DNA of 64,000 nt from Candidatus Kapaibacterium sp. (GTDB lineage: Bacteria; Bacteroidota; Ignavibacteria; Kapaibacteriales; HRBIN21): positions 186,001-250,000 of the forward strand of contig JANXCT010000001.1 of NCBI GenBank assembly GCA_025059875.1. Reading direction: 5' to 3'. Shown piece by piece: positions 9,170-17,195 of this stretch (positions are counted from its first letter, which is position 1; each line of letters opens with the position of its first letter). Below the pieces are notes generated by a model, which was not told the DNA's origin, did no database searches, and was given only the letters and a program-made list of their open reading frames with translations. Made by a program: the position numbers and the translations under genes.

Positions 9170-9741
9170 GAACTGGTTTCTTCTTCCGAAACGGTTGAGG
9201 CCACCACGGTCGCCACTACTGTGTCTCCGTGCTCCAGAATCCGGATGTTAGGAAAGGAAAGGTCCCGAATGTGGATCGATTGGCCAACCTCTAATCCGGA
9301 GATGTCAACTGCAAGGTGCTCCGGCAAGTGTTGGGGCAAGCAGCTGATTCGAACTTTATGTACGAAGTGCTCTAGGATACCGCCTTTGGTTACTCCAATC
9401 GGCGTTCCGCTCAGGATGACAGGTACTTCAACCTCTATTGGCCGATCTGCCGTGATGATTTGGAGGTCGAAGTGGATGAGGGCATCAGTGACAGGGTCGA
9501 ATGCAGCATCCTTGAGAATGCAGTCGTAAGTAGAGCTTTCACCATCTACGCTGAGCTTGAAGACGCGCACCTCTTGCTGGGTAAGGAGTCGGCGAAGCAT
9601 CAGAGAGTGGGCAGCGACCGGGATTGGCGGGATACCTCCGCCGTAGAGAACTCCCGGTACCAATCCTTGGCGTCGTAGAGAACGAACTGCAGACTTTCCA
9701 GTCGGACGTCGTTGCACTGTCAGGGCGACGGCTTCGGCCAT
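9166..9741 (-). CDS. rplY: 50S ribosomal protein L25 / Ctc family
   Basis: Binds 5S rRNA in the large subunit. The 191-residue length indicates the long two-domain form: an N-terminal L25 domain (GLVPGVLYGGG near residue 30) and a C-terminal TL5/CTC beta domain (LSGTPIGVTKGGILE). It follows prs with 17 bases between. Its stop and that of the convergent gene at 6833 share the palindrome CTAG. Confidence 0.93.
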   Translation of the reverse strand: MAEAVALTVQRRPTGKSAVRSLRRQGLVPGVLYGGGIPPIPVAAHSLMLRRLLTQQEVRVFKLSVDGESSTYDCILKDAAFDPVTDALIHFDLQIITADRPIEVEVPVILSGTPIGVTKGGILEHFVHKVRISCLPQHLPEHLAVDISGLEVGQSIHIRDLSFPNIRILEHGDTVVATVVASTVSEEETSS

Positions 9742-9758
9742 GGAGATTTGCCTTCCGT

Positions 9759-10697
9759 TTAGCGAACAATCTCAAACAACGAGCTGATAGAGGTATTCTC
9801 GTGAATCCGAACGATGGCTTCGGCAAATAGGTGGGCAACGGAAATAACCTGAAGTTTCCGAGAAGGACGGCGTAGAGGAATGGTGTCCGTAACATACACG
9901 TGCGAAATGGCGTCACTACGCTCTATGCGCTCAATCGCGTTCCCGGAAAGCACAGGGTGCGTACAGGCGCCAATGACTCGCTGTGCTCCGGCCTTCTTTA
10001 AGGTCTCCGCGCACTGTACGAACGTCCCAGCGGTATCAATGATGTCGTCCACAATAATGGCGTTCTTCCCCTCTACGTCGCCGATAACATGGGCGACCTC
10101 CGCAACGTTGTGGTCAGGTCGTCGCTTGTCTACTAACACCAAATCGGCATCTAAACGCTTGGCATAGAGCCGCGCTAGGCGAGCGCTTCCGACATCAGGA
10201 GCTACTACAGCAACGTTGCTGAGGTGCTCTTCCCACAGGGCTTTGATGAGTACCGTCGCAGCATAGAGGTGATCCAGCGGGATGTCAAAGAAACCCTGGA
10301 TCTGAGGTGAGTGGAGATCCATCGTGATGACACGATCAGCTCCCGCTTTAGTGATGAGATTGGCTACCAGCTTGGCTGTAATCGAAACTCTGGGCTGGTC
10401 CTTCCGGTCCTGACGTGCGTAGCCGAAGTAGGGAATTACCGCTGTGATTCGGCGGGCAGAAGCACGTCGAGCAGCGTCTATCAGGATTAAGAGCTCTAGT
10501 AGGTTGTCTGCCGGTGCGTGTGTGGACTGAACAATGAAGAGGTCTACTCCCCGGATATTTTCCTCGTACTTGACCCAGATTTCACCGTCGCTGAAGTTGC
10601 GGATGGTGACCTGAGCGAGGGTACATCCGAGTGCTTCAGCGATGCGAGCTGCTAATTCAGGATTAGAGCGCCCGGAGACAATTTTGAGTTCCTCCAT
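9759..10697 (-). CDS. prs: Ribose-phosphate pyrophosphokinase
   Basis: Makes PRPP from ribose-5-phosphate and ATP for nucleotide, histidine and tryptophan synthesis. 312 residues from ATG 10697; the frame extends upstream into the tRNA gene, so that extension is not coding. Visible are FSDGEIWVK, the PPi-loop region YARQDRKDQPR, the PRPP-binding DDIIDTAGT and the flexible HPVLSG. The gene begins 29 bases after the mature end of tRNA-Gln with no terminator between, so co-transcription with the tRNA and rplY is likely. Confidence 0.96.
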   Translation of the reverse strand: MEELKIVSGRSNPELAARIAEALGCTLAQVTIRNFSDGEIWVKYEENIRGVDLFIVQSTHAPADNLLELLILIDAARRASARRITAVIPYFGYARQDRKDQPRVSITAKLVANLITKAGADRVITMDLHSPQIQGFFDIPLDHLYAATVLIKALWEEHLSNVAVVAPDVGSARLARLYAKRLDADLVLVDKRRPDHNVAEVAHVIGDVEGKNAIIVDDIIDTAGTFVQCAETLKKAGAQRVIGACTHPVLSGNAIERIERSDAISHVYVTDTIPLRRPSRKLQVISVAHLFAEAIVRIHENTSISSLFEIVR

Positions 10698-10726
10698 GCG
10701 GGCGGGCTGGGCTCTCCGCGCTACGG

Positions 10727-10798
10727 CTGGGGCGGTAGGATTCGAACCTACGCATGGCGGCTCCAAAGGCCGCTGCCTTACCGCTTGGCTACGCCCCA
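10727..10798 (-). tRNA. tRNA-Gln (anticodon TTG)
   Basis: 72 nt cloverleaf. The acceptor stem TGGGGCG pairs with CGCCCCA, with discriminator G. The anticodon stem GCGGC/GCCGC encloses the loop CTTTGGA, giving anticodon TTG. The T arm contains GGTTCGAATCC. The CCA end is not encoded (the genome reads CCG after the discriminator). A TAATTTTG promoter element lies 12 bases before the 5' end. Confidence 0.95.
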
Positions 10799-10810
10799 GT
10801 GTTGGGAGTA

Positions 10811-10818
10811 CAAAATTA
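10811..10818 (-). promoter_or_regulatory. TAnnTTTG -7 element, tRNA-Gln/prs/rplY
   Basis: TAATTTTG on the minus strand, 12 bases before the tRNA 5' end. A TTTG at 10845-10842 could act as -33 box, but the 23-base gap is longer than the usual spacing. Confidence 0.6.
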
Positions 10819-10924
10819 CACTAAGCCTGCAGATTGCTCGGCAAACCGATAGGGAGCATAGATCATGACAAGGGCAAGCTCCAGCGTAAGAGGGTTAGGA
10901 ACAGTTAGATGAGGGGAAAGTCGT

Positions 10925-10932
10925 TATTTTTG
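10925..10932 (+). promoter_or_regulatory. TAnnTTTG -7 element, speD leader
   Basis: TATTTTTG. If transcription starts about seven bases downstream, the speD mRNA has an untranslated leader of roughly 245 bases, far longer than the 20-50 bases typical of the other promoters here. Confidence 0.5.
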
Positions 10933-10944
10933 TGCCTCGTATTT

Positions 10945-10980
10945 ACAGCACCACCTCCCCGCAAAGGGAGGGGGTGCTGT
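10945..10980 (+). promoter_or_regulatory. Strong hairpin at the start of the speD leader
   Basis: The arms 10945-10959 and 10966-10980 are complementary over 15 positions with one A-G mismatch, enclosing a six-base loop. Only three T residues follow, so it is a weak candidate for an intrinsic terminator. It sits within about 10 bases of the inferred transcription start, so it could be a 5' stabiliser, an attenuator or a protein-binding hairpin. Confidence 0.55.
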
Positions 10981-11046
10981 TTGTCGTATTGGGTGGGTAC
11001 TCCACCTATGCGCTAGCGGCTGGCAGGTTGAAATCTACGAGAGGAG

Positions 11047-11181
11047 ATGTCTACAAGATGCGCCGCTATCTCCCTACCCTTCACCTGCCAGGACTGCGGT
11101 TGTGTCGGAAAAGCTCAGGCCCGACACAATGATATGCTCTGCTCTGCCTGGAGCAGGGGGTGCAACAGTATGGAGGGGTAG
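11047..11181 (+). CDS. Possible cysteine-rich leader ORF before speD
   Basis: 44 codons from ATG 11047 to TAG 11181, ending two bases before the speD ATG. The product would contain six cysteines (residues 5, 14, 17, 19, 32, 39), including the CxxC pair of FTCQDCGC, reminiscent of a small zinc ribbon. GAGAGGAG lies directly against the ATG, which is too close for an ideal ribosome-binding site. The bases encoding its end also serve as the speD Shine-Dalgarno (GGAGGGG). It may be a chance ORF; the position just before a polyamine gene is the reason to list it. Confidence 0.25.
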   Translation: MSTRCAAISLPFTCQDCGCVGKAQARHNDMLCSAWSRGCNSMEG

Positions 11182-11183
11182 CA

Positions 11184-11582
11184 ATGCAGGCACTCGGAAG
11201 GCAGATCTTGATCGAGCTCTATCAGTGTGATCCCCGAATTCTCAACTCAGAGGAGCAGATTCGGGCAATTCTGGTAGAGGCAGCTAGCCGCTCTGGTGCT
11301 ACAATTGTATCAGACACTTTCCACACCTTCAGCCCTCACGGGGTAAGTGGTGTGGTGGTGATTGCTGAGTCCCACGTGTCTATCCACACGTGGCCGGAGT
11401 ATGGCTATGCAGCAGTGGATGTCTTCACCTGTGGGGACCGCATTGATCCTTGGGTCATTGCGGAGTATCTTCACCGCGAGCTTCGGGCACAGAGTAGCTC
11501 TTCTATGGAGCTGAAGCGGGGGCTCTTCCGTGAAGCCGTCCAGCATAGGCCGCTGGTGGCAGAAGAGCCAGTTGTGCCGTAG
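11184..11582 (+). CDS. speD: S-adenosylmethionine decarboxylase proenzyme
   Basis: Pyruvoyl-dependent decarboxylation of S-adenosylmethionine, which supplies the aminopropyl donor for spermidine. 132 residues from ATG 11184, chosen over GTG 11160 because GGAGGGG is correctly spaced before the ATG. The self-cleavage region is intact: AESHVSIHTWPE, with the serine that becomes pyruvate, then the catalytic cysteine in DVFTCGD. It is the short bacterial class 1B type. speE follows 52 bases downstream, so the pair makes spermidine from putrescine. Confidence 0.95.
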   Translation: MQALGRQILIELYQCDPRILNSEEQIRAILVEAASRSGATIVSDTFHTFSPHGVSGVVVIAESHVSIHTWPEYGYAAVDVFTCGDRIDPWVIAEYLHRELRAQSSSSMELKRGLFREAVQHRPLVAEEPVVP

Positions 11583-11634
11583 CAGGTCCTGGGGCTACGG
11601 GTGTGGGTAGTCTGTCTCCTAGTTAGAGGCAGTC

Positions 11635-12519
11635 GTGAGTGGTGAGTTACGGTACGCCGAGTACTTCTCGGCACGTGCAGGGGTAACAACAGACGTCGAA
11701 GCAATTCTCTACGACGGCCGTAGCTCTCACCAGCGCATCACTGTACTGCTGTCTCCCACCTTTGGTCGGATGCTTCTGCTGGACGGAGCCGTCATGGTAA
11801 CGGAGTGGGACGAGTTCATCTACCACGAAACATTGGTCCATCCTGCGCTTTTTCTGTTGCCCCAGCCGAGAAAGGTGTTGGTTGTGGGAGGTGGTGATGG
11901 TGGGAGCGTACGAGAGATCTTGCGTCATCCATCAGTAGAGGGCGTAGACGTAGTGGAGATCGATGAAGAGGTGGTAAGGGTCGCGCGGCGCTTCTTACCG
12001 ACAGTTGCCTCCTGCTTGGGTGATCCAAGGGTGCGCATCTACTACCAAGATGGAGCTCAGTTCGTTGCAGAGAGATCGAAAGCTACGTATGATGTCGTCA
12101 TCGTAGATGCACCTGATCCAATAGGCATTGGGGGGAGCTTATTTACGGAGACGTTCTATCAGCACTGTTGGCGCATTTTGAGGAGTGACGGGGTTCTAGT
12201 ACTCCAGTCAGGCTCACCCCTCCATCCAGCCTACCGAGAGGCTCTTCCGCGTGTTCAAGGAACGCTGCAGACGCTTTTCCGACACGTTGCCCCATACTGG
12301 GCTCCTGTCCCCACGTATCCAACGGGTATATGGACATTCACCATTGCCTCGCGTCGATGGCACCCTACAAAGGACTATGACCTAAATCAGGCATGGGGAC
12401 GGTATCGTAGCCTTGCAGGCAAGCTACGGTACTATACGCCTGAGCTTCACACAGCCGCGTTTGCTCTCCCGGCGTTCATAGTAGAATTGCTGGGCTTAGC
12501 TGCCTCGGAGGTGGCGTAG
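11635..12519 (+). CDS. speE: Spermidine synthase
   Basis: Transfers the aminopropyl group of decarboxylated SAM to putrescine. 294 residues from GTG 11635. The fold shows the N-terminal strand region (LLLDGAVMVTEWDEFIYHE), the dcSAM-binding VVGGGDGGSVREIL, the acidic EIDEEV and the catalytic DAPDP motif. It is encoded directly after speD. Its last 24 bases overlap the convergent glycosyltransferase gene. Confidence 0.95.
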   Translation: MSGELRYAEYFSARAGVTTDVEAILYDGRSSHQRITVLLSPTFGRMLLLDGAVMVTEWDEFIYHETLVHPALFLLPQPRKVLVVGGGDGGSVREILRHPSVEGVDVVEIDEEVVRVARRFLPTVASCLGDPRVRIYYQDGAQFVAERSKATYDVVIVDAPDPIGIGGSLFTETFYQHCWRILRSDGVLVLQSGSPLHPAYREALPRVQGTLQTLFRHVAPYWAPVPTYPTGIWTFTIASRRWHPTKDYDLNQAWGRYRSLAGKLRYYTPELHTAAFALPAFIVELLGLAASEVA

Positions 12520-13653
12520 GACGAGGGCAAACAGTTCGTCAACAACGATGCGGATATCGAACCGGGCTTGTGCGAGGGCGTAGGCACGTTCGCCAGCAAC
12601 GCGGCGTCGCTCCGAGTCTTCTATCCACCGTTCTACTGCCTGAGCGAGAGAGTTCTCGTCTGGCGCTACTTCGCCGATACCATAGGTCTCGATGAGTCTA
12701 TCTGGATCATTCCGGAGGCTGATGGTCGGTACGCCATAGAGGCAAGCCTGGATGAGCGTATTTGGTAAGCCCTCGAACAGTGAGGTGAGCACGAAGAGAT
12801 GAGAGCAAGCGAAGAGCTGGTAAGTGGCTGCAAATGGCACGGCTCCTATGTAGGCGAAGTTGTGGAGACCTTCAGCCTCTCTGCAGACATCAGCAAGGAG
12901 CCGTGGGTTGGGAGCAGCTCCTGCCATAACGAACCGTGCAGGGGTGTGTTGCAAACGTTGGGCTAAGCGTACGAAGGAGAGCGGCTGCTTCATAGGTGTT
13001 AAGTTTGCTAGCCACAGAACAGTTGGGACAATTTCTGCATCCCGTGAAGGAGGTGGTGGCAATGGGTGCCCAGAGCCAATAACCGCGGGCTCTCTGCCTA
13101 AAGCGAGAGCGAGTGTCTGCTGTTGGTAGTGAGTCTGGGCAACGACGAGTCCTGCAGACCGCAGCGACCGCTCGATCATGTAGTCTGCAACTGCGGCCTC
13201 GGCTATGCGGGCAGGGAGCAACCATAGAGGACGCCAACGATACTGCAAGCGCTTGCGGACGAATTTCCACCGCAGAGCACTGTTGTCAGCATTGCTACAC
13301 CAAACGAAGAGTGTATCATAGCGGCGGGCATAGCGAGCGGCCAAGATGGTCTCTGGTAGTTTGCCACGCTGGTAGATAACGTCAGGACCAAACTCCTTGA
13401 GGATACCCTCTGCTCGCCGCATCCAGCTTGGATATAGCCATCCGCGGAGGCCTTTGCTCACAGCAGGTAACGACACCACATGCAGAGTACCTTCATATCC
13501 CTCCCATTGCTGCCGATGTCCAGAGAGTAGGACGAGAACAGACTCTCCGCGCCGGGCCAGTTCGCGAGCGATGTAGTAGACCTGCACACTGGAACCCGAG
13601 ACAATCGTGTCTTGTTCCTCAGGCCACACTTGCGACAGGAATGCCCAGCGCAT
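12496..13653 (-). CDS. Glycosyltransferase, GT4-like
   Basis: 385 residues, GT-B fold. The N-terminal domain opens with FLSQVWPEEQDTIVSGSS, typical of the acceptor side. The C-terminal domain has LWLANLTPMKQP and the donor-binding E-x7-E signature in SLFEGLPNTLIQACLYG. Sugar and acceptor are not predictable. It is the last gene of a co-directional run with a sugar aminotransferase and a PAP2-type membrane enzyme, which suggests envelope glycan or glycolipid synthesis. Twenty bases separate it from the aminotransferase. Confidence 0.85.
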   Translation of the reverse strand: MRWAFLSQVWPEEQDTIVSGSSVQVYYIARELARRGESVLVLLSGHRQQWEGYEGTLHVVSLPAVSKGLRGWLYPSWMRRAEGILKEFGPDVIYQRGKLPETILAARYARRYDTLFVWCSNADNSALRWKFVRKRLQYRWRPLWLLPARIAEAAVADYMIERSLRSAGLVVAQTHYQQQTLALALGREPAVIGSGHPLPPPPSRDAEIVPTVLWLANLTPMKQPLSFVRLAQRLQHTPARFVMAGAAPNPRLLADVCREAEGLHNFAYIGAVPFAATYQLFACSHLFVLTSLFEGLPNTLIQACLYGVPTISLRNDPDRLIETYGIGEVAPDENSLAQAVERWIEDSERRRVAGERAYALAQARFDIRIVVDELFALVLRHLRGS

Positions 13654-13673
13654 GTTTCCGGATGGTCGGTGCC

Positions 13674-14789
13674 CTACGTGTGTCCGTAGAAAGAGCGAAT
13701 GGTGGCTACGACCAGCTCTACCTCCTCTGGAGTCATTTCAGGAAACATGGGGAGTGCGAGCACAGATTGTGCTGCCAATTCTGCCTCAGGGAAGTCCCCC
13801 TCCCGATAGCCCAAGTATGCATAGGCCTTCTGTAGGTGAGCCGGGAGCGGATAGTAGACGTTCGCCTGGATTCCTTGCGAGGTCAGGTAATCCCATAGCG
13901 CGTCGCGGCGCTTGGCTCTGATGACATACTGGTGCCAGTTGGGAGTATGGCCTGAGCGCACTATGGGATGTTGCACTTCGGGGATGTCTAAGAGCTGGCG
14001 GTAGAGTGCTGCCAGTTCGGCACGTTGCTGATTCCAGCGCTCTACGTGGCGCAGTTTGATGCGCAGGAAAGCAGCCTGGAGTTCATCGAGCCGGCTATTG
14101 TAGCCAGGGAGGATACTACGGTAGGGGGAGGTCTGGCCGTAATTGCGCAGCAACCGTAACTTCATAGCCAGTTCCTCATCATTCGTTACAACTGCTCCAG
14201 CATCCCCGTATCCGCCGATGTTCTTCGTGGGGTAGAAGCTGAAACAGCCCATTGTGCCCATCGTACCGGCAAGGCGTCCGTAGTAGCGGCTACCATGGGC
14301 TTGTGCAGCATCCTCGATGACAGGGAGCCCTGCCGAATGAGCGATCTCTAAGATAGCGTTCATCTCTGCGCAGTGCCCAAAGAGGTGAACAGGGAGGATT
14401 GCCCGAGTCCTCGGAGAAAGAGCACGCGGGAGGAGCTCAGGATTGAGAGTGTAAGTCTCTGGGTCAATATCCACGAAGACCGGACGTGCTCCTACCATGA
14501 CGATAGCAGCGATCGTCGGGATGGCGGTGAAAGGCGTAGTGACAACCTCGTCTCCTGCTTTGACTCCAACTGCTGCCAGTGCCAAAGCCAAGGCTTCGGT
14601 GCCTGAGGCAACTCCGACGGCATAGCAGACCCCCAAGAACTGGGCGAATTCATGCTCAAATGCTTCCAGCTGTGGTCCTAAGATGTAAACCCCACTCCGC
14701 AGCACCTCTTCGGCCACTCGAAGGAGCTCCGGTAGTAGGGCTACCGTCTGACGACGAAGATTACACCGCTCTACTTTCCAATCGGGCAT
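13674..14789 (-). CDS. DegT/DnrJ/EryC1/StrS sugar aminotransferase
   Basis: PLP-dependent aminotransferase that usually converts a nucleotide-linked keto-sugar into an amino-sugar. 371 residues from ATG 14789; the longer frame to 14888 lies inside the upstream gene and is not family-like, and GGAG stands eight bases before the chosen ATG. The PLP lysine is in SFYPTKNIGGYGDAG, and the cofactor-site motifs GTEALALAL and EDAAQAHG are present. It overlaps the PAP2 gene by 29 bases. Probably works with the neighbouring glycosyltransferase. Confidence 0.9.
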   Translation of the reverse strand: MPDWKVERCNLRRQTVALLPELLRVAEEVLRSGVYILGPQLEAFEHEFAQFLGVCYAVGVASGTEALALALAAVGVKAGDEVVTTPFTAIPTIAAIVMVGARPVFVDIDPETYTLNPELLPRALSPRTRAILPVHLFGHCAEMNAILEIAHSAGLPVIEDAAQAHGSRYYGRLAGTMGTMGCFSFYPTKNIGGYGDAGAVVTNDEELAMKLRLLRNYGQTSPYRSILPGYNSRLDELQAAFLRIKLRHVERWNQQRAELAALYRQLLDIPEVQHPIVRSGHTPNWHQYVIRAKRRDALWDYLTSQGIQANVYYPLPAHLQKAYAYLGYREGDFPEAELAAQSVLALPMFPEMTPEEVELVVATIRSFYGHT

Positions 14790-15777
14790 AGAGTTTCTCC
14801 CGCACCCATCCACGCTGAACAAGCCATCGGTATATTCGCGGCTCGAGCCAAAGCACGAAGAGCGCACACAAAGCTCCGGCAAGAACATCTACTGCGTAGT
14901 GATAGCGTAGGTAGACAGTCGCCACTATCAGGCTTCCCCCAATCACTGCTAGCAGCCGTCGGGTGCGTGAGCGGAAACGGAAAGCTAGGATGAGGTTGAC
15001 CAGTGTCATCATCGTGTGTCCACTGGGCATACAGTCGCGGTGGACGTGTTGTTCGGGATTGGGACTACCTTCAGGGATACCACCGCCTGCATTGACGTAT
15101 TGACGCCATGTGGGCGTCAGCCAGAGCCCTGGCAGCTCCTCGTCCAGCTGTGAGAAATCATGGAGGGTAAACCGAGGGCCTATAGCTGGCAGAGCGAAGT
15201 AGCAGAGGTACGAGAAGTAGAAGCCAAATGACATGGAACGAGCTAGCTTTTGTACCTGCTGAAACCGCCGTGAGGTCAATAGTTCCACTCCGTGGAGCAG
15301 TGGCAGGAAGTAGAAGAGCATGTAGGCTGTCTGTAAGTACTCCGTCAGGACCGGGTTTGCAAAGCGGGCGAGCCAATGAGTCGGATGGGTGTTGAAGAGG
15401 GCATAGTCCCATGCGATAAGTAGCTCATCGTAGAGGTGAGGGTTGACGACGGGGACATAGGCGTGGACCTGTTGGTACATCAGGTAGATGACTGGTGGCA
15501 GGTAGAACCAGTGGAGGAGCTGAATCCAGGGAGGAGCCCCCGTCCGGTCTGCCCATGCCAGCAGGACAATCAGCATCGCAATGAGGGCGTTCAGCAACAG
15601 CCAGAGCGAGGCATGCTCAACCCACGGGTAGAGTGCGATCGCGCAAGCGCTGTAGACACAGAGGAGCCCAAGCGTGTAAACGTCATGGGCATGCCAGTGC
15701 CATCGGTACGTGGGGAGCCATGAGAGTCCGAACCGTAGGAAAGGCGACAACCGCTCAGAGGACTTCGCCAACTCCAT
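14761..15777 (-). CDS. PAP2-superfamily membrane phosphatase / phosphotransferase
   Basis: 338 residues with about six hydrophobic segments. The PAP2 signature is present: RDCMPSGHTMMTL, followed about 35 residues later by YLRYHYAVDVLAG, giving the two catalytic histidines and the arginine. The size and the long N-terminal membrane part resemble the inositol-phosphorylceramide-synthase-like branch (PAP2_3) rather than a simple undecaprenyl-PP phosphatase. The substrate is probably a phospholipid or lipid-linked phosphate at the periplasmic face. Neighbours suggest envelope lipid or glycan work. Confidence 0.82.
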   Translation of the reverse strand: MELAKSSERLSPFLRFGLSWLPTYRWHWHAHDVYTLGLLCVYSACAIALYPWVEHASLWLLLNALIAMLIVLLAWADRTGAPPWIQLLHWFYLPPVIYLMYQQVHAYVPVVNPHLYDELLIAWDYALFNTHPTHWLARFANPVLTEYLQTAYMLFYFLPLLHGVELLTSRRFQQVQKLARSMSFGFYFSYLCYFALPAIGPRFTLHDFSQLDEELPGLWLTPTWRQYVNAGGGIPEGSPNPEQHVHRDCMPSGHTMMTLVNLILAFRFRSRTRRLLAVIGGSLIVATVYLRYHYAVDVLAGALCALFVLWLEPRIYRWLVQRGWVREKLYARLESRAV

Positions 15778-16648
15778 GTGCCTCTGCAGCTATTGTGGAG
15801 TAGAGATGCACAAGCTGTTCGGGGGAGAGTTCCTCAGCGCGACTGCTGGGAGAGATGCCCGCGCGGTGCAGTAGCTCCTCCACAGAGAGACGCGAAGAGC
15901 GGGAAGCAACGTATTCGCTGAGTGCGTTCTTGAGCTGCTTGCGACGCTGTCCGAAAGCAGCATGGAGGAAGTTGAGGAAGGCCTCATATGCAGGGCCAGT
16001 CAGCGGTGCAGCTCGAAACTCGAGGGTAACGACTGAGGAGACGACTTTCGGCGGCGGTATGAACGCCGCTGGGGACACATGGAAACACAGCTGTGCCTTG
16101 GCCACGACCCAACAGGCAACGCTAAGGATGCCGTACTCCTTTGTCCGAGGTACTGCAACGAGTCGGCGAGCAACCTCTCGCTGGAGCATCACTACGGCAC
16201 GGGCAAGTAGTGGAGCTAGGGCGAAGAGCTGGAAGAGCACGGGGGAGCTGATATTGTATGGCAGATTGCCGATCACGAGCAGCTTGCGCCCGCTCAGCTC
16301 AAGGGCTTGTCGAGCTGTTTCAGCGAGGTCATACTTCAAGATGTCGCCCTGGATGAACTCTGCCTGTGGAAATGTCGTTGGAGGGAACCGACGGCGGAGG
16401 AAGTCGACACAGCGGTCGTCCAGCTCAACCGCGATCAGGCGAACGGGGAGCTCGAGCAAGTGTTGGGTCAGTGCACCGGTTCCGGGCCCGATTTCAAGGA
16501 CTGTATCGCCAGGGGTAGCACGGAGGAGCTGAACTATTTGCCGAGCATACCGCTGGTCCCGCAGGAAGTGCTGTCCCCAACGCTTCCGAGGTGCACACAG
16601 GGGGCTACGCGGAAGAGCGTAAGGCTGCACGGAGATGCTCGTAGACAT
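15755..16648 (-). CDS. rsmA: 16S rRNA (adenine1518/1519-N6)-dimethyltransferase
   Basis: KsgA-type methyltransferase that dimethylates two adjacent adenines in helix 45 of 16S rRNA. The SAM site is VLEIGPGTGALTQHL, and the catalytic NLPYNISSPVL (motif IV, NxPY) is intact; the N-terminal RKRWGQHFL is the family start. About 297 residues from ATG 16648, which overlaps the HIT gene by 44 bases; a GTG at 16630 is an alternative. An in-frame extension to 16768 is unlike the family and was left out. Confidence 0.93.
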   Translation of the reverse strand: MSTSISVQPYALPRSPLCAPRKRWGQHFLRDQRYARQIVQLLRATPGDTVLEIGPGTGALTQHLLELPVRLIAVELDDRCVDFLRRRFPPTTFPQAEFIQGDILKYDLAETARQALELSGRKLLVIGNLPYNISSPVLFQLFALAPLLARAVVMLQREVARRLVAVPRTKEYGILSVACWVVAKAQLCFHVSPAAFIPPPKVVSSVVTLEFRAAPLTGPAYEAFLNFLHAAFGQRRKQLKNALSEYVASRSSRLSVEELLHRAGISPSSRAEELSPEQLVHLYSTIAAEAHGVGEVL

Positions 16649-17126
16649 CTTCCAGTGCGTGGGAGACGACCTTGACATCAGCAGTGACGGGAAGGAAATT
16701 TGTATCCCCATACCAGCGGGGGACCACGTGGATGTGGAGATGATCAGGCAAACCTGCCCCTGCGGCACGACCGAGGTTCAGCCCTATGTTGAAACCGTGT
16801 GGAGTAAGGCGACGCTGGAGCGCAGTCACAACGGCACGGGTCTGGAGAATTAGGCTGCACAGCTCTTCCTCCCTCAAATCCTGAAGCTCCCCAACATGAC
16901 GGTTCGGAACAACCAACACGTGCCCGCTGTTATAGGGGTACCGGTTCAGGATAGCGAAGCAAGTATCCCACCGTGCAACAATTAGGAGGTCTTCGTCATG
17001 CTCTGGAGAGCTGCTTACAGCTTCGCACAGAAAGCACTTACCTGCAGCAACGTCCTGTGCTACAGAGGTAACATAGTGTGACCTCCATGGCGCCCATAGT
17101 CGTTCCATAGATAGGTCAGGACTCAT
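16605..17126 (-). CDS. HIT-family hydrolase
   Basis: 173 residues from ATG 17126. The N-terminal ERLWAPWRSHYV and the histidine triad HLHIHVVPRW are characteristic of the Ap4A-phosphorylase/hydrolase branch of HIT proteins; the NSGHVLVVPNRHV segment is also conserved. The likely activity is cleavage of dinucleoside polyphosphates or adenylylated compounds. A later ATG at 17108 is possible. It lies between a beta-barrel gene and rsmA and overlaps rsmA. Confidence 0.88.
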   Translation of the reverse strand: MSPDLSMERLWAPWRSHYVTSVAQDVAAGKCFLCEAVSSSPEHDEDLLIVARWDTCFAILNRYPYNSGHVLVVPNRHVGELQDLREEELCSLILQTRAVVTALQRRLTPHGFNIGLNLGRAAGAGLPDHLHIHVVPRWYGDTNFLPVTADVKVVSHALEDVYEHLRAALRSSA

Positions 17127-17195
17127 GCGACAATGACTTTCCCTGCGCACAGGGAGCGACTGATGAATATGTCGGGAGCTCGGATAGCGGCCTCG

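Noticed and set aside
10698-10766. Upstream extension of prs
   Set aside because: It would be translated from the tRNA-Gln gene.
10945-10980. Hairpin read as an intrinsic terminator
   Set aside because: Only three T residues follow and it lies just downstream of a promoter element, so a leader structure is more likely.
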